A stretch of 64,000 bases of DNA from the NCBI GenBank assembly GCA_965229525.1, contig OZ245886.1, positions 1,922,001 through 1,986,000 of the forward strand, in the 5' to 3' direction. Position 1 is the stretch's first letter; each line of letters starts with the position of its first letter. Positions 1 through 8,646 of this stretch are shown here, one piece after another. Made by a program: the position numbers and the translations under genes. The stretch is from HXMU1420-13 sp965229525 (GTDB lineage: Bacteria; Bacteroidota; Rhodothermia; Balneolales; Balneolaceae). Under the pieces are notes generated by a model, which ran no database searches, was not told the origin of the DNA, and was given only the letters and a program-made list of their open reading frames with translations.

Positions 1-306
1 GCAGCCGAAGAAGAGTTAGAAACCCTTCAAAGAACGCTTCGCGAGAGTATGGAGAATTCTTCGGATGAATCCGCATATTCATTTCATATGGCTGATGCAG
101 GAACAGATGCTCAGGAACGAGAGAAAACCTACATGTTGTTCAATCGTACACGTAAGTTTGTCAAATATCTGGACGATGCAATTAAAAGAATTGACAATAA
201 AACGTACGGAGTGTGTAAAGTAACTGGTAAGAAGATATCTAAAGGTCGTTTAGAAGCAGTTCCGCATACTCAATTAAGTATTGAAGCGAAATTGAAACGT
301 CGTTAA
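1..306 (+). CDS. DksA/TraR-family protein, 5'-truncated by window edge
   Basis: The frame is open from base 1, so the true start lies upstream; the ATG at 49 is internal. The visible 101 residues begin with a charged helical stretch and end with the DksA C-terminal module (YGVCKVTGKKI, then GRLEAVP). Family members bind RNA polymerase through its secondary channel and modulate transcription. In classical DksA this module is a four-cysteine zinc finger. Here only the first Cys is kept (CKVT instead of CxxC) and the distal pair is replaced by SIEA, so zinc cannot be bound in the usual way. From memory this is common in Bacteroidota. It lies 10 bp before lspA, an order typical of ileS-dksA-lspA clusters. 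Confidence 0.85.
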   Translation, partial: AAEEELETLQRTLRESMENSSDESAYSFHMADAGTDAQEREKTYMLFNRTRKFVKYLDDAIKRIDNKTYGVCKVTGKKISKGRLEAVPHTQLSIEAKLKRR

Positions 307-316
307 ATCCGAGTCA

Positions 317-910
317 TTGACCCGAGCCAAATTATTCGCCCTATTTACTCCGGCAGTAATAATTATTGCCATTGATCAATGGACCAAATGGATAGTGAGA
401 ACTACACCCGATCTTCATAGGTACGATATTATAGAGGGTTGGTTAATGTTTTACTATACCAAAAATTCCGGGATGGCTTTAGGTATTGATATCCTGGATA
501 CTCACATAGTAAGTTTAATTTCTATTACTGCAACACTGGGTATAATTGCCTATCTATTGTATACCATCAAAGAATCACCAATCAGTTATTTGCTCCTTAT
601 GGGATTGGTGATAGGTGGAGCTTTTGGTAATATTATCGACCGACTTACTATGGCTTATGTGGGTGGTTATGGTGGTCTATTAGATGGTCACGTCGTTGAT
701 TTTATCTTTTTCTATCTCAAAGTTTTCGATCGAACACTATTCCCCTACATCTTTAATGTAGCTGATATAGCCATTTCTGTATCGATATTTACACTACTTA
801 TTTTTAATCGAAAATTCTTTCCTAAAGAAGACCTGGAGAACGATGAAAGGGAATCTGGATCTAATGAAGTGGCTCCGGATATTCAAATTGATACTCCTGC
901 AAAAGATTAA
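317..910 (+). CDS. lspA: Lipoprotein signal peptidase (signal peptidase II)
   Basis: This inner-membrane aspartyl protease removes the signal peptide of prolipoproteins after lipidation. It has 197 residues with four hydrophobic segments and the conserved family blocks DQWTKW (D20), NSGMA (N50), GNIIDR and FNVADI. The catalytic aspartates are expected to be D108 and D150. The start is TTG at 317, 10 bp after the upstream stop; no ATG precedes the first membrane segment. An acidic hydrophilic tail of about 35 residues follows the last membrane segment and is longer than in E. coli. The window encodes many lipoproteins that would be its substrates. Confidence 0.95.
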   Translation: MTRAKLFALFTPAVIIIAIDQWTKWIVRTTPDLHRYDIIEGWLMFYYTKNSGMALGIDILDTHIVSLISITATLGIIAYLLYTIKESPISYLLLMGLVIGGAFGNIIDRLTMAYVGGYGGLLDGHVVDFIFFYLKVFDRTLFPYIFNVADIAISVSIFTLLIFNRKFFPKEDLENDERESGSNEVAPDIQIDTPAKD

Positions 911-1010
911 TTCAGTTCTGAATTAAATACACCACATTTATTGCCGATAAGATTTCTGGTACAGTATGTAATTGAAATCTTTATATGTATAAAAATATCA
1001 AAGAGGCAAT

Positions 1011-2432
1011 ATGAATTTTAGTAATAAGTGGAGCATAATTAAACAAGTGAAGGGACTTGGTATTGGCAATGCTATTATTGTTTGTTTAGTAGGATCGTCT
1101 GTAGCCATTTTCTTCTTAATGGTGGAGAAAGAGATTGCTGTTGGTACAGAAGAATATGCTCCAGTGTTCGATCAATCTTTAGTTTTGCAAATCGAAATTC
1201 AAGCTTTAAAGGGAGCTGCAGATGGATACGATCTTGAAAAGTTTGAACAAAGTTTGTCAATTATTTCAAATGCACCATATCTATCACCCACAGAAAGAGA
1301 GTTTATAGTCCTTCTAAAAGAATTTACAAGCAACAATGAAATATCAGACCATGACATTGACCTTTTAATGAGTACGGCTTTCGAATTAAGTAAGTCATTG
1401 GAAAGCAAGTTAAAAGCACAGCAACACAAAGCGGCCGGACTAATAAATCTGGCATTTTTTGTAGTTGTAGGTGGAACAATTCTGGCCACATCACTGAATC
1501 TAATATTGGGTCGATTAATAGGAGTATCAATTAGAAAGTCTATGCGTAAAATGCTTGAACGACTTTCTAAAAGTTCAGCAGAATTAGATAGCAGTGCAAT
1601 ACAGGTATCTGATGCAAATCAGCATGTTGCACAAAGTAATAGTTTGCAAGCATCGAATATTGAGGAGGCCGCTTCTTCTGTAGAAGAAATTTCAACCCAG
1701 ATTACAATGAATACAGAGAATACGAATAGTACTGAACTGGCAATGAAAGATGCCGAAAATAAAATTGAATCTGGTGTTAAGGCTGTGAATGATTTAAAAA
1801 AGGTAATTGAGAAAATTAGAACATCTGCTCAAGATTCTACAAATGTGTTAAATACAATAGAAGGAATAGCATTTCAAACAAATCTACTTGCATTGAATGC
1901 TGCAGTAGAAGCTGCTAGAGCTGGTGATGCAGGAAAGGGTTTTGCTGTGGTAGCCGAAGAAGTACGTAATCTGGCACAAAGAAGTGCAGATGCAGCGAAA
2001 AACACTTCTGATATTATCAAGCAATCCCAAATGTACTCTGAGGAAGGCGTTACATCTGCCGAGTTAACTGTAGAGACATTGCAATCTATTTCAGAAGTAT
2101 CGAATAAAATTTCATTAATGATTTCGGAAGTTAATACTTCTTCTAATGAGCAAACTTTAGGAATTAAACAGATAAATCGATTGATGAACGGAATGGAAGA
2201 TGTCGTGCAATCAAATGCGGCTGCTTCGGAAGAGACGGCAGGTTCGGCTGAAGAGCTTTCAGCAATGGCCATTGAGCTACACTTGATTATTGATGAATTA
2301 GCTGAGTTAGTTGATGGAAAAGGACTTGAAAAAAAAGTAGGAACTGAAAAAACAGTTTCAATTAATCACGGGTTGATAGAACATGAGTTATATAACTCAC
2401 AGAGCGAACCCTCTTTTAAACTTGTACATTAA
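1011..2432 (+). CDS. Methyl-accepting chemotaxis protein
   Basis: A 473-residue transmembrane chemoreceptor. Hydrophobic segments at about residues 20-38 and 145-167 frame a small periplasmic region of roughly 105 residues, too short for a dCache domain and unassigned. The cytoplasmic part is the MCP signalling domain, including the highly conserved hairpin tip around AFQTNLLALNAAVEAARAG (about residues 287-305) followed by GKGFAVVAEEVRNLA. Glutamate/serine-rich heptads on both arms resemble methylation helices. No HAMP domain is obvious. No che genes lie nearby, so it probably feeds arrays encoded elsewhere. The ligand cannot be inferred. Confidence 0.9.
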   Translation: MNFSNKWSIIKQVKGLGIGNAIIVCLVGSSVAIFFLMVEKEIAVGTEEYAPVFDQSLVLQIEIQALKGAADGYDLEKFEQSLSIISNAPYLSPTEREFIVLLKEFTSNNEISDHDIDLLMSTAFELSKSLESKLKAQQHKAAGLINLAFFVVVGGTILATSLNLILGRLIGVSIRKSMRKMLERLSKSSAELDSSAIQVSDANQHVAQSNSLQASNIEEAASSVEEISTQITMNTENTNSTELAMKDAENKIESGVKAVNDLKKVIEKIRTSAQDSTNVLNTIEGIAFQTNLLALNAAVEAARAGDAGKGFAVVAEEVRNLAQRSADAAKNTSDIIKQSQMYSEEGVTSAELTVETLQSISEVSNKISLMISEVNTSSNEQTLGIKQINRLMNGMEDVVQSNAAASEETAGSAEELSAMAIELHLIIDELAELVDGKGLEKKVGTEKTVSINHGLIEHELYNSQSEPSFKLVH

Positions 2433-2637
2433 GGAATTGATTTTTTGTTATTAAGTTTGGTTTGATAACCAAATAACACGATCTTTAGGGTGCAAGTTAA
2501 AGGTCAGGACTCGGTAAATAGTACAGTATTTGTTTCCCTTCTCTAGTTTGTACTTAATTAATAATAACACAGCCGATTTGAATGCAAGTCACAAGCTTAT
2601 TTTGTGATTCACTGTACCTGTGATAGTAAAGTTTATA

Positions 2638-2847
2638 ATGGAAAACGGTAAAGTAAAGTGGTTTAATGACGAAAAAGGTTTCGGATTTATAACCAGAGAA
2701 ACAGGTGGAAAAGATTTATTTGTTCACCGCAATAATGTTGAAAATTTAGCAAGTAACGAAAGTTTACGAGATGGCGACGAAGTGGAGTATTCTGTAATGG
2801 AAGGTCCAAAAGGCTTAAGCGCTGTTGAAGTGTACGTACTCGAGTGA
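2638..2847 (+). CDS. Cold-shock domain protein
   Basis: A single cold-shock domain of 69 residues, which binds single-stranded RNA and DNA and acts as an RNA chaperone. The RNP1 motif (KGFGFIT) and RNP2 motif (DLFVHRNN) are both present. The ATG at 2638 is preferred over an in-frame GTG at 2620 because MENGKVKWFN is the usual family N-terminus. About 205 bp without a gene precede it and could include a long 5' leader, as is usual for cold-inducible csp genes; I saw no clear promoter there. A terminator follows within 25 bp. Confidence 0.93.
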   Translation: MENGKVKWFNDEKGFGFITRETGGKDLFVHRNNVENLASNESLRDGDEVEYSVMEGPKGLSAVEVYVLE

Positions 2848-2867
2848 TCGTACCTTAATTTGATACT

Positions 2868-2900
2868 AAAACCCGGGCTTTAGAAGTGCCGGGTTTTTTT
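2868..2900 (+). terminator. Intrinsic terminator after the cold-shock gene
   Basis: The inverted repeat AACCCGG / CCGGGTT (2870-2876 and 2889-2895) is followed by a run of T. It lies between convergent genes and could also weakly terminate ribBA, since four T follow the stem on the other strand. Confidence 0.8.
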
Positions 2901-2903
2901 ATT

Positions 2904-4091
2904 CTATCCTTCTAGTGAAGTTTTTTTTGGAGGGGAGAATATTTCCAGATCATCCTCAAATTCAACTTGATCAACAATCTCCAGCCCAAAACTCTTAATA
3001 CCAATTCGTTTTACTGGGTTATTAGTAAGCAACTTCAGTTTTCTAATACCAAGTGCTCGTAAAATTTGAGCACCAACTCCATAATCACGAGAGTCACTCT
3101 TTTTCGGATTATTATCTTCTTCTTCGGAATTGCCATTACGACCTTCCTGCATCATTTTCAAAGTGCGAAGCTGGTTCACCAATACAGAGCCGCGTTGATT
3201 GCGGTTCATATATAAAACAACCCCTGTTCCCATCCTTTCAACCTGAAGCATAGCCTGATGAAGAAGTTCACTTGTATCTGCATTTCGGGCTCCAAAAATA
3301 TCACCAATTAAGTCGGACGAATGAACACGTGTGAGTACAGCGTCATCCTTCGTCCATGTACCTTTTGTAAGCGCGAGGTGAACATCACCAGTTAACGTTT
3401 CTTCGAAAGCGTGGAGTCGAAAATCGCCATACATAGTAGGCATATTTACATCCATCACCTCTTTAACCAGACTTTCAGTTTCATTACGATAGGCAATCAA
3501 ATCTTTAATGGTGATGAATTTCATGTCGAATTTCTCCGCCATTACAGCAAGTTCAGGAACGCGAGCCATCTCCCCGTCTTCTCTCATTATTTCGCAGATG
3601 ATTCCAACAGGTTGAAGCCCTGCAAGTCGGGCAAGATCAAGTGCGGCTTCGGTATGCCCGGCACGACGGAGGACACCACCCTCCACACCAATCAATGGAA
3701 AAACATGACCGGGGCGACGAAAATCACCTGGTTTGGACTCAATACTTGTTAGTTCTCGGATCGTATTAGCACGATCAGCAGCAGAAATACCGGTTGTAGT
3801 TAGGCGTTTATGATCTATGGAAATTGTAAAGTTTGCCTCATCCGGGTCAGCTCCCTCAACAACCATATTATTAAGCTTGAATCGTTCAGCAACAGGTTTA
3901 GTAACCGGGGCACAAACCAATCCACGCCCTTCTTTTACCATAAAATTGATAGCCTCTGTGGTTACTTTCTCACCAGCCATCAAGAAATCGCCTTCATTTT
4001 CCCTATCTTCATCGTCAACGACGATAATCATTTTACCAGCCTTGATGTCTTCAATAGCCTCGGGAATGGTGTTAAACCGGATATTATCCAA
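2904..4091 (-). CDS. ribB: RibBA-type protein: DHBP synthase with degenerate GTP cyclohydrolase II domain
   Basis: The N-terminal ~205 residues are a complete 3,4-dihydroxy-2-butanone-4-phosphate synthase, which makes the four-carbon riboflavin precursor from ribulose 5-phosphate. The acidic metal-binding loop DDEDREN (26-32), HKRLTTTGIS and RPGHVFPL are intact. The C-terminal half has the GTP cyclohydrolase II fold, but the three zinc-binding cysteines of the motif HSxCLxGDxFGxxxCDC are replaced by D260, A271 and T273. The GCH II activity is therefore probably lost and another RibA would be needed. It lies 4 bp downstream of yajC on the same strand. Total length (395) matches normal RibBA, so this is substitution rather than truncation. 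Confidence 0.9.
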   Translation of the reverse strand: MDNIRFNTIPEAIEDIKAGKMIIVVDDEDRENEGDFLMAGEKVTTEAINFMVKEGRGLVCAPVTKPVAERFKLNNMVVEGADPDEANFTISIDHKRLTTTGISAADRANTIRELTSIESKPGDFRRPGHVFPLIGVEGGVLRRAGHTEAALDLARLAGLQPVGIICEIMREDGEMARVPELAVMAEKFDMKFITIKDLIAYRNETESLVKEVMDVNMPTMYGDFRLHAFEETLTGDVHLALTKGTWTKDDAVLTRVHSSDLIGDIFGARNADTSELLHQAMLQVERMGTGVVLYMNRNQRGSVLVNQLRTLKMMQEGRNGNSEEEDNNPKKSDSRDYGVGAQILRALGIRKLKLLTNNPVKRIGIKSFGLEIVDQVEFEDDLEIFSPPKKTSLEG

Positions 4092-4095
4092 CTTA

Positions 4096-4416
4096 TTAGT
4101 CTTTCTTTTCTTGTTTATTCGGATTCACATCAGTGATAGCTGTTTTCAAGTATCGTAACTTTGTACCACCACCAACTTCGATTAAAACAGAGTCGTCTTC
4201 GATTGCGTTCAAAATTCCGATTAACCCGGAAGAAGTAACTACCTTATCGCCTTTTTTCATGCTTTCCACTTTTTTCTGGATTTCTTTTTGTTTCTGGCTT
4301 TGAGGTCGGATAATGAAGAAATAGAATACAAGAAAAATAGCACCCAGAAATACAAGATTAATAACCCCACCATTTGGATCGTTTGGGTTGCCCATAAAAA
4401 AGAGTAGCGTTTGCAT
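4096..4416 (-). CDS. yajC: Preprotein translocase accessory subunit YajC
   Basis: A 106-residue single-pass membrane protein of the SecDF-YajC accessory complex of the Sec translocon. One hydrophobic segment at about residues 18-37 is followed by the conserved IIRPQSQKQKE stretch and a small soluble domain with GDKVVTSSGLIG. A second in-frame ATG seven codons downstream (4395) is also a possible start and would give a more typical N-terminus. It is probably co-transcribed with ribBA (4-bp gap). Confidence 0.93.
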   Translation of the reverse strand: MQTLLFFMGNPNDPNGGVINLVFLGAIFLVFYFFIIRPQSQKQKEIQKKVESMKKGDKVVTSSGLIGILNAIEDDSVLIEVGGGTKLRYLKTAITDVNPNKQEKKD

Positions 4417-4446
4417 ACAGATTGTCTAAAAAATTCAAATTGATGC

Positions 4447-4454
4447 CAAAGATA
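4447..4454 (-). promoter_or_regulatory. Candidate -7 element upstream of yajC-ribBA
   Basis: Read on the minus strand this is TATCTTTG, an exact match to the Bacteroidota -7 consensus TAnnTTTG, about 31 bp from the yajC start. No good -33 TTTG is found at 19 bp. The same context (gatagg, then tttgaattaag on the plus strand) recurs at 8590-8610 ahead of the outer-membrane operon, which supports a shared promoter architecture. Confidence 0.4.
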
Positions 4455-4515
4455 GGCAATTTGAATTAAGAATTAGACAATGATCAATTAAGAATTGTCA
4501 AACTAAGAAATCGCT

Positions 4516-5565
4516 CTAATCATCATCTTCAAATCGAACAACAATTAAACTAGCCCTGGGTTGGTGTGCTGAAAAATACCCTACGCCATTTCGAATATTT
4601 GATGGGTGATTAACCGGTTCGTTAGCTAGAGAGGAAATAAAACTGCCTGAACGACCACGAGCCTCTAGAAAATTGTAGTATCCTTCTTCTATATTGGTTA
4701 ACACAACGAGTGCAGAATCAATCGGTGAATTAAAAAACATGAGGTCATCTCTTCGTATTCTACCATCTTCATCAACTCCACGATCGGTAAATATGCGTTC
4801 ATAAATCAGGAAATTGTCATCCCCAAAAAATAAACCACTTCCAGAGGTTGAGTCAACATTCGCTGTATCAGGAGGTGTAAACTGATAAATCTGCATCACA
4901 TAGAAATTATCTTGAGCTGGAGGGTCTTCAAACGAAAAGTAAAGGTCGCTTAACTCAGTCTCACTAGTGTCTCTACGTATTATAATTACCGAATCAACCT
5001 CGACTGGTGGCTGAAGGATACTTTGAGCGGAAGCACTTTCCAACGTTGATGGGTCATAGACTTCCAATTCAAGCAACTGAAATTCATTAAAGGTTTCAAT
5101 TTGAGTAAAGTACAGTCCAGTTATATCAAAAAATGATTCTAACGTATCGGTTATTCCTGCATAGGTAAGTGTCACTAAAGCGGAATCGATTAATAGTGCT
5201 TCTGTAAAATCATCTGTTATATCGGATATACTTTCTGCAGATAAGGTTGAAAAACTTTTTGTCAGCGATACCAAAATCAATTCTTCTGGGCCAACTAACG
5301 AAGCTACCGCTATGCTTGATTCACTTGGTTCAACGGAAATGGGAAGGCTTTCCGGCAAACAAGAGCTCGTAACAATCAGCAACCCAAAAAATAGAAGTCG
5401 ATTTTGGGAGGAGTTGATGAGTGATAAATTGACAATTATTCTTAATGACGAAGCAATCTTTACTTCATTTCTTATTAATCGAGATCGCCACGTCGATTCT
5501 ATTAGAGCACTTGATCTAGAAACTATGCTCCTCGCGATGACAAATATTTTACTAATCAATCTCAT
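4516..5565 (-). CDS. DUF4249-family outer-membrane lipoprotein
   Basis: DUF4249 proteins are surface or periplasmic lipoproteins usually encoded directly downstream of a TonB-dependent receptor, as here. Supporting features are the YFSFEDPPAQDNFYVMQ stretch and the C-terminal NHPSNIRNGVGYF block, which resembles the family's conserved Asn-rich/GxGxF ending. The ATG at 5565 overlaps the receptor stop by 4 bp (ATGA), implying translational coupling. That start puts about 54 polar residues before the hydrophobic stretch RLLFFGLLIVTSSC (C69), unusually long for a lipoprotein signal. No ATG, GTG or TTG exists just before the hydrophobic segment. The substrate is unknown. Confidence 0.75.
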   Translation of the reverse strand: MRLISKIFVIARSIVSRSSALIESTWRSRLIRNEVKIASSLRIIVNLSLINSSQNRLLFFGLLIVTSSCLPESLPISVEPSESSIAVASLVGPEELILVSLTKSFSTLSAESISDITDDFTEALLIDSALVTLTYAGITDTLESFFDITGLYFTQIETFNEFQLLELEVYDPSTLESASAQSILQPPVEVDSVIIIRRDTSETELSDLYFSFEDPPAQDNFYVMQIYQFTPPDTANVDSTSGSGLFFGDDNFLIYERIFTDRGVDEDGRIRRDDLMFFNSPIDSALVVLTNIEEGYYNFLEARGRSGSFISSLANEPVNHPSNIRNGVGYFSAHQPRASLIVVRFEDDD

Positions 5566-7853
5566 TTCGATGAAAAATTGAAGTTATAAGCTATGGAAGG
5601 GATGAAGCCAAAAAGACCTTCCTGAACATATTGATATGCAACGCCATTATTGTCGATGACTACGCGGAATGGAGCCGCCCGATTATAGAAATTGTAGGCA
5701 CCAATATGCCATTCGCCTCCAAATCGGCGCTTTCCTCTAGGTTTTAAAATGAAATTGATGTCCAGTCGATGAGATGCCCCAAGTGGAGTTCCATTTCTTT
5801 CGCCATAAATTGGAATTAATTCAACCGCAGTTAATGATGCATTCGGCATCAAGAACTGACCGGTTTGTGGAGTAAACCAAGCCCCGGATTGATACGTCCA
5901 TACAGCAGAAAATGAAACTCTGTCATTTAACTCAAAAAGTGAAACCAAATTGGCTACATGTCGGCGATCGTATTTGGCAGGGAATGTTCGCCCCTGATTT
6001 AACTCATCAAAATTTCGCGATGTTTTAGAAATTGAATAACTCGCCCAGCCAGTAAAAAAGCCACTATTCTTTCTTACTAACAGCTCAAGCCCATAAGACT
6101 CGCCATTTCCTGAAAGCAATTCTCGTTCGAAGTTATCATTCAAAATAAGCGAAGCGCCTTCCCGATATTCAATCAGATTTTCAAGGGATTTATAATATCC
6201 TTCAAATGTTAGGCTGATATCTTGTTCAGGAAAAATTCGAGTATATCCTGCACTAACCTGATGTGAATACTGAGGGCGAATAGATTTTGTAACCGGATAC
6301 CAAAGATCTGTTGGAAGTGCAATACTAGACGATGAAACCCGATGCATGTATTGTCTCATCATACTATAACTCGCTTTCACAGAATGCCTGTCATTGAATT
6401 TATAACGAGTTGCTAATCGAGGTTCTGGGCCTCCATAGGTTTTATCCTCTGCAATTGTGAAAGAATATCTAAGTCCAACATTTAGACTAAATTGATTGGA
6501 TAATTCTCGTTCATTGGCAAGATAAATGGCACCTTCAAGATTTTGAATCAAAGCACCCTCTCGCTCTTCAATAAAATCACTGATCTCGCCTGAGGTTCCG
6601 ATAACATTAGGTCGAAAAAAGTGGCCTACAGATTGAGCCCCCCAAATAAATTTATTCTCCGGTGTTTCAAAATATTCCCAATCTGCAGAGATACCAACAT
6701 CCTGTATTTGCGATCGAATAAGGACGTTATTGTCGATGAATTTTCCTGAAATATCATACTTAAATCGTGTTTGATGGAGTGTTACATTACTAAACATCTT
6801 TTGGTTCTCATAGATATGATTCCATCGCAAAGTGGAGGTGAAATTTCCGAGCTTAAAACCAAATCCCAGATCTTCATCACCTTCATCGGTCTCTGTTGTT
6901 TCGTCGAAGGCAAGAACATCATCCCCTAAATAAGTACTAAAATATATACGGTCATTTTCGCTGATTTTGTAGTTCAGCTTGGCATTATAATCGTAAAAGT
7001 AATAAGGTAGTGAAACACCTAGAGTTTGAAATACTTTATCGATATACGTTCTTCGGCCCGCAAGCATAAAACTCATTTTGTTTGGAATGATGGGGCCATC
7101 GATGGTTAATCGAGAAGTTAGCAATCCAATACCACCTCGAATGTTGTAGCGTTGTAGAGAACCTTCGTTCATTCGAACATCCATCACAGAGGAAAGTCTA
7201 CCTCCCTGGTTTGCAGGAAACCCACCTTTAACCAGCTCCACATTTTTGATGGCGTCAGAATTGAATACTGAGAAAAATCCAAACAAATGACCCAGATTGT
7301 AAACAACTGCATCATCAAGAATTACCAGATTTTGATCATCGGTGCCACCTCGAACAAACATGCCCGTTGTTCCTTCACCACCACTTGTAACACCTGGAAG
7401 AAGTTGGGCAATTTTGATTAAGTCAGATTCCCCGCCCAAAGTTGGAATAGAGCTAATTTCTTTAGGCTGTAATTTGATGGTGCCCATTCTCGTAGAATTA
7501 ACCTGTTCCTGAAGTTCAATTGGGGCAGCAGTAACTTCAATTTCTTCGAGTTGTCCAACATCTTCTTGTAAGTAGAAGGTGATTTGCTGGTTTTCTGTGA
7601 GAGTTATGGTGGTATCAATTTGTTGATAGCCGAGATAGGAAACCAGAACTCGAAATTGATTTGAAGAAGGCGAGAGTGAATAAAATCCAAAAGCATTTGT
7701 GGCAGTCCCCGTTTCAAAATCAGGTAAATAAAAGGTCGCTCCGGGTAAAGATTCACCGTCCGATTTATCATATACATGACCACTGATGGTGAACTGTGCA
7801 TTCGCAGAACCGACTAGAAGCAACATCGAAATAAATGAGTAGAACTGCTTCAT
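5562..7853 (-). CDS. TonB-dependent receptor with carboxypeptidase-like N-domain
   Basis: A 763-residue outer-membrane receptor. Domain order: signal peptide (1-19, cleaved after SANA), carboxypeptidase D regulatory-like domain (about 21-95), plug (about 130-245, containing MFVRGGTDDQN and NVELVKGGFPANQGGRLSSV), then a 22-strand-type barrel. The barrel is shorter than SusC (about 1,000 residues), closer to siderophore or cobalamin receptors. No canonical TonB box could be assigned. Its ATG overlaps the upstream gene's stop by 1 bp and its stop overlaps the DUF4249 start, so three outer-membrane genes form one tight operon. No SusD is present, which argues against glycan import. Confidence 0.9.
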   Translation of the reverse strand: MKQFYSFISMLLLVGSANAQFTISGHVYDKSDGESLPGATFYLPDFETGTATNAFGFYSLSPSSNQFRVLVSYLGYQQIDTTITLTENQQITFYLQEDVGQLEEIEVTAAPIELQEQVNSTRMGTIKLQPKEISSIPTLGGESDLIKIAQLLPGVTSGGEGTTGMFVRGGTDDQNLVILDDAVVYNLGHLFGFFSVFNSDAIKNVELVKGGFPANQGGRLSSVMDVRMNEGSLQRYNIRGGIGLLTSRLTIDGPIIPNKMSFMLAGRRTYIDKVFQTLGVSLPYYFYDYNAKLNYKISENDRIYFSTYLGDDVLAFDETTETDEGDEDLGFGFKLGNFTSTLRWNHIYENQKMFSNVTLHQTRFKYDISGKFIDNNVLIRSQIQDVGISADWEYFETPENKFIWGAQSVGHFFRPNVIGTSGEISDFIEEREGALIQNLEGAIYLANERELSNQFSLNVGLRYSFTIAEDKTYGGPEPRLATRYKFNDRHSVKASYSMMRQYMHRVSSSSIALPTDLWYPVTKSIRPQYSHQVSAGYTRIFPEQDISLTFEGYYKSLENLIEYREGASLILNDNFERELLSGNGESYGLELLVRKNSGFFTGWASYSISKTSRNFDELNQGRTFPAKYDRRHVANLVSLFELNDRVSFSAVWTYQSGAWFTPQTGQFLMPNASLTAVELIPIYGERNGTPLGASHRLDINFILKPRGKRRFGGEWHIGAYNFYNRAAPFRVVIDNNGVAYQYVQEGLFGFIPSIAYNFNFSSK

Positions 7854-8578
7854 TATTGACGGATTTTAAACTGTAGGCTGAGATTAGTACCCCGAATAAG
7901 GCTTGATGAAGGAGTTCCATCAATATTTTGAAATAAGAAAGTAGGTCGACCCATTAAAGCCAAATGCATATTTCGAAATAAGGTGAAACGAATGCCATAA
8001 TTAATTGAAAAGCCCAAAGAAGCCGATTGTTTGGCAAAAAAGTTGTATTCCTCCTGCAAGAACTGTGAAGTTATTGTTTGCATAGTTTTAGATGAAACAG
8101 GAATGCCAATTTGAAGTGAAGTTCCTGTAATAATTCGTATTTTTTTGTCGGCTCTGAAAACTCTCTGATATCCACCTTTAAGTGCGAAATATTGGCTAGA
8201 ATTTTTTATGGTACCCACGAAAAGACTGGTATCCCTTTGAAGAGATAAGTCGTTAAAAAGTTCGCTTTCAACGGTACCAGCTTGAAAACCGAAAATAAAT
8301 TCGTTTACCGGCTCATCCTTCTGTGATAAAACAAAATCGATTGCAAATCCATTGTTGGTAATGATCCCAATTTTTTCGGGTTGATTGATCAAATCAAATT
8401 GAAATAATGCTGGATTTCTAGCCTTTGAGACGAATGAGTTGTAGGTGCCGAAATCGTCGTCACCTGTCTGTTCGAAAGCTAAAATTTCAATGGCATCAAT
8501 TTGTAGGGATTGCGCTTTTGCATATCCCCCCAAAAAAAGGCTCCCTAGAAATATGATATTTAGAGTTTTGCAGATCAT
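7853..8578 (-). CDS. Predicted outer-membrane barrel protein of unknown function
   Basis: A 241-residue protein with a signal peptide (about 1-22, ending YAKAQ). Alternating hydrophobic/polar strands in the rest of the chain suggest a small beta-barrel. I recognise no family. It is the first gene of the operon with the TonB receptor (1-bp overlap) and the DUF4249 lipoprotein, so it probably works with them at the outer membrane. A TATCTTTC sequence about 10 bp upstream resembles a -7 promoter element. Confidence 0.6.
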   Translation of the reverse strand: MICKTLNIIFLGSLFLGGYAKAQSLQIDAIEILAFEQTGDDDFGTYNSFVSKARNPALFQFDLINQPEKIGIITNNGFAIDFVLSQKDEPVNEFIFGFQAGTVESELFNDLSLQRDTSLFVGTIKNSSQYFALKGGYQRVFRADKKIRIITGTSLQIGIPVSSKTMQTITSQFLQEEYNFFAKQSASLGFSINYGIRFTLFRNMHLALMGRPTFLFQNIDGTPSSSLIRGTNLSLQFKIRQ

Positions 8579-8646
8579 TAACTCCCGAAAGATAGGAGCT
8601 TTGAATTAAGCAAATGTGACTTTGTTCCTAATTGGTAAAAAAATAA

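Noticed and set aside
907..926. 20-bp palindrome at the lspA stop as a terminator
   Set aside because: The stem is AT-rich and no T-run follows. It is too weak to call.
2456..2473. Hairpin TTTGGTT/AACCAAA after the chemotaxis receptor
   Set aside because: It has no T-tract after the stem and a weak AT-rich base. A terminator could not be supported.
5312..5581. Plus-strand 89-codon frame opposite the DUF4249 gene
   Set aside because: It is a shadow of the coding frame on the other strand, with no independent evidence.
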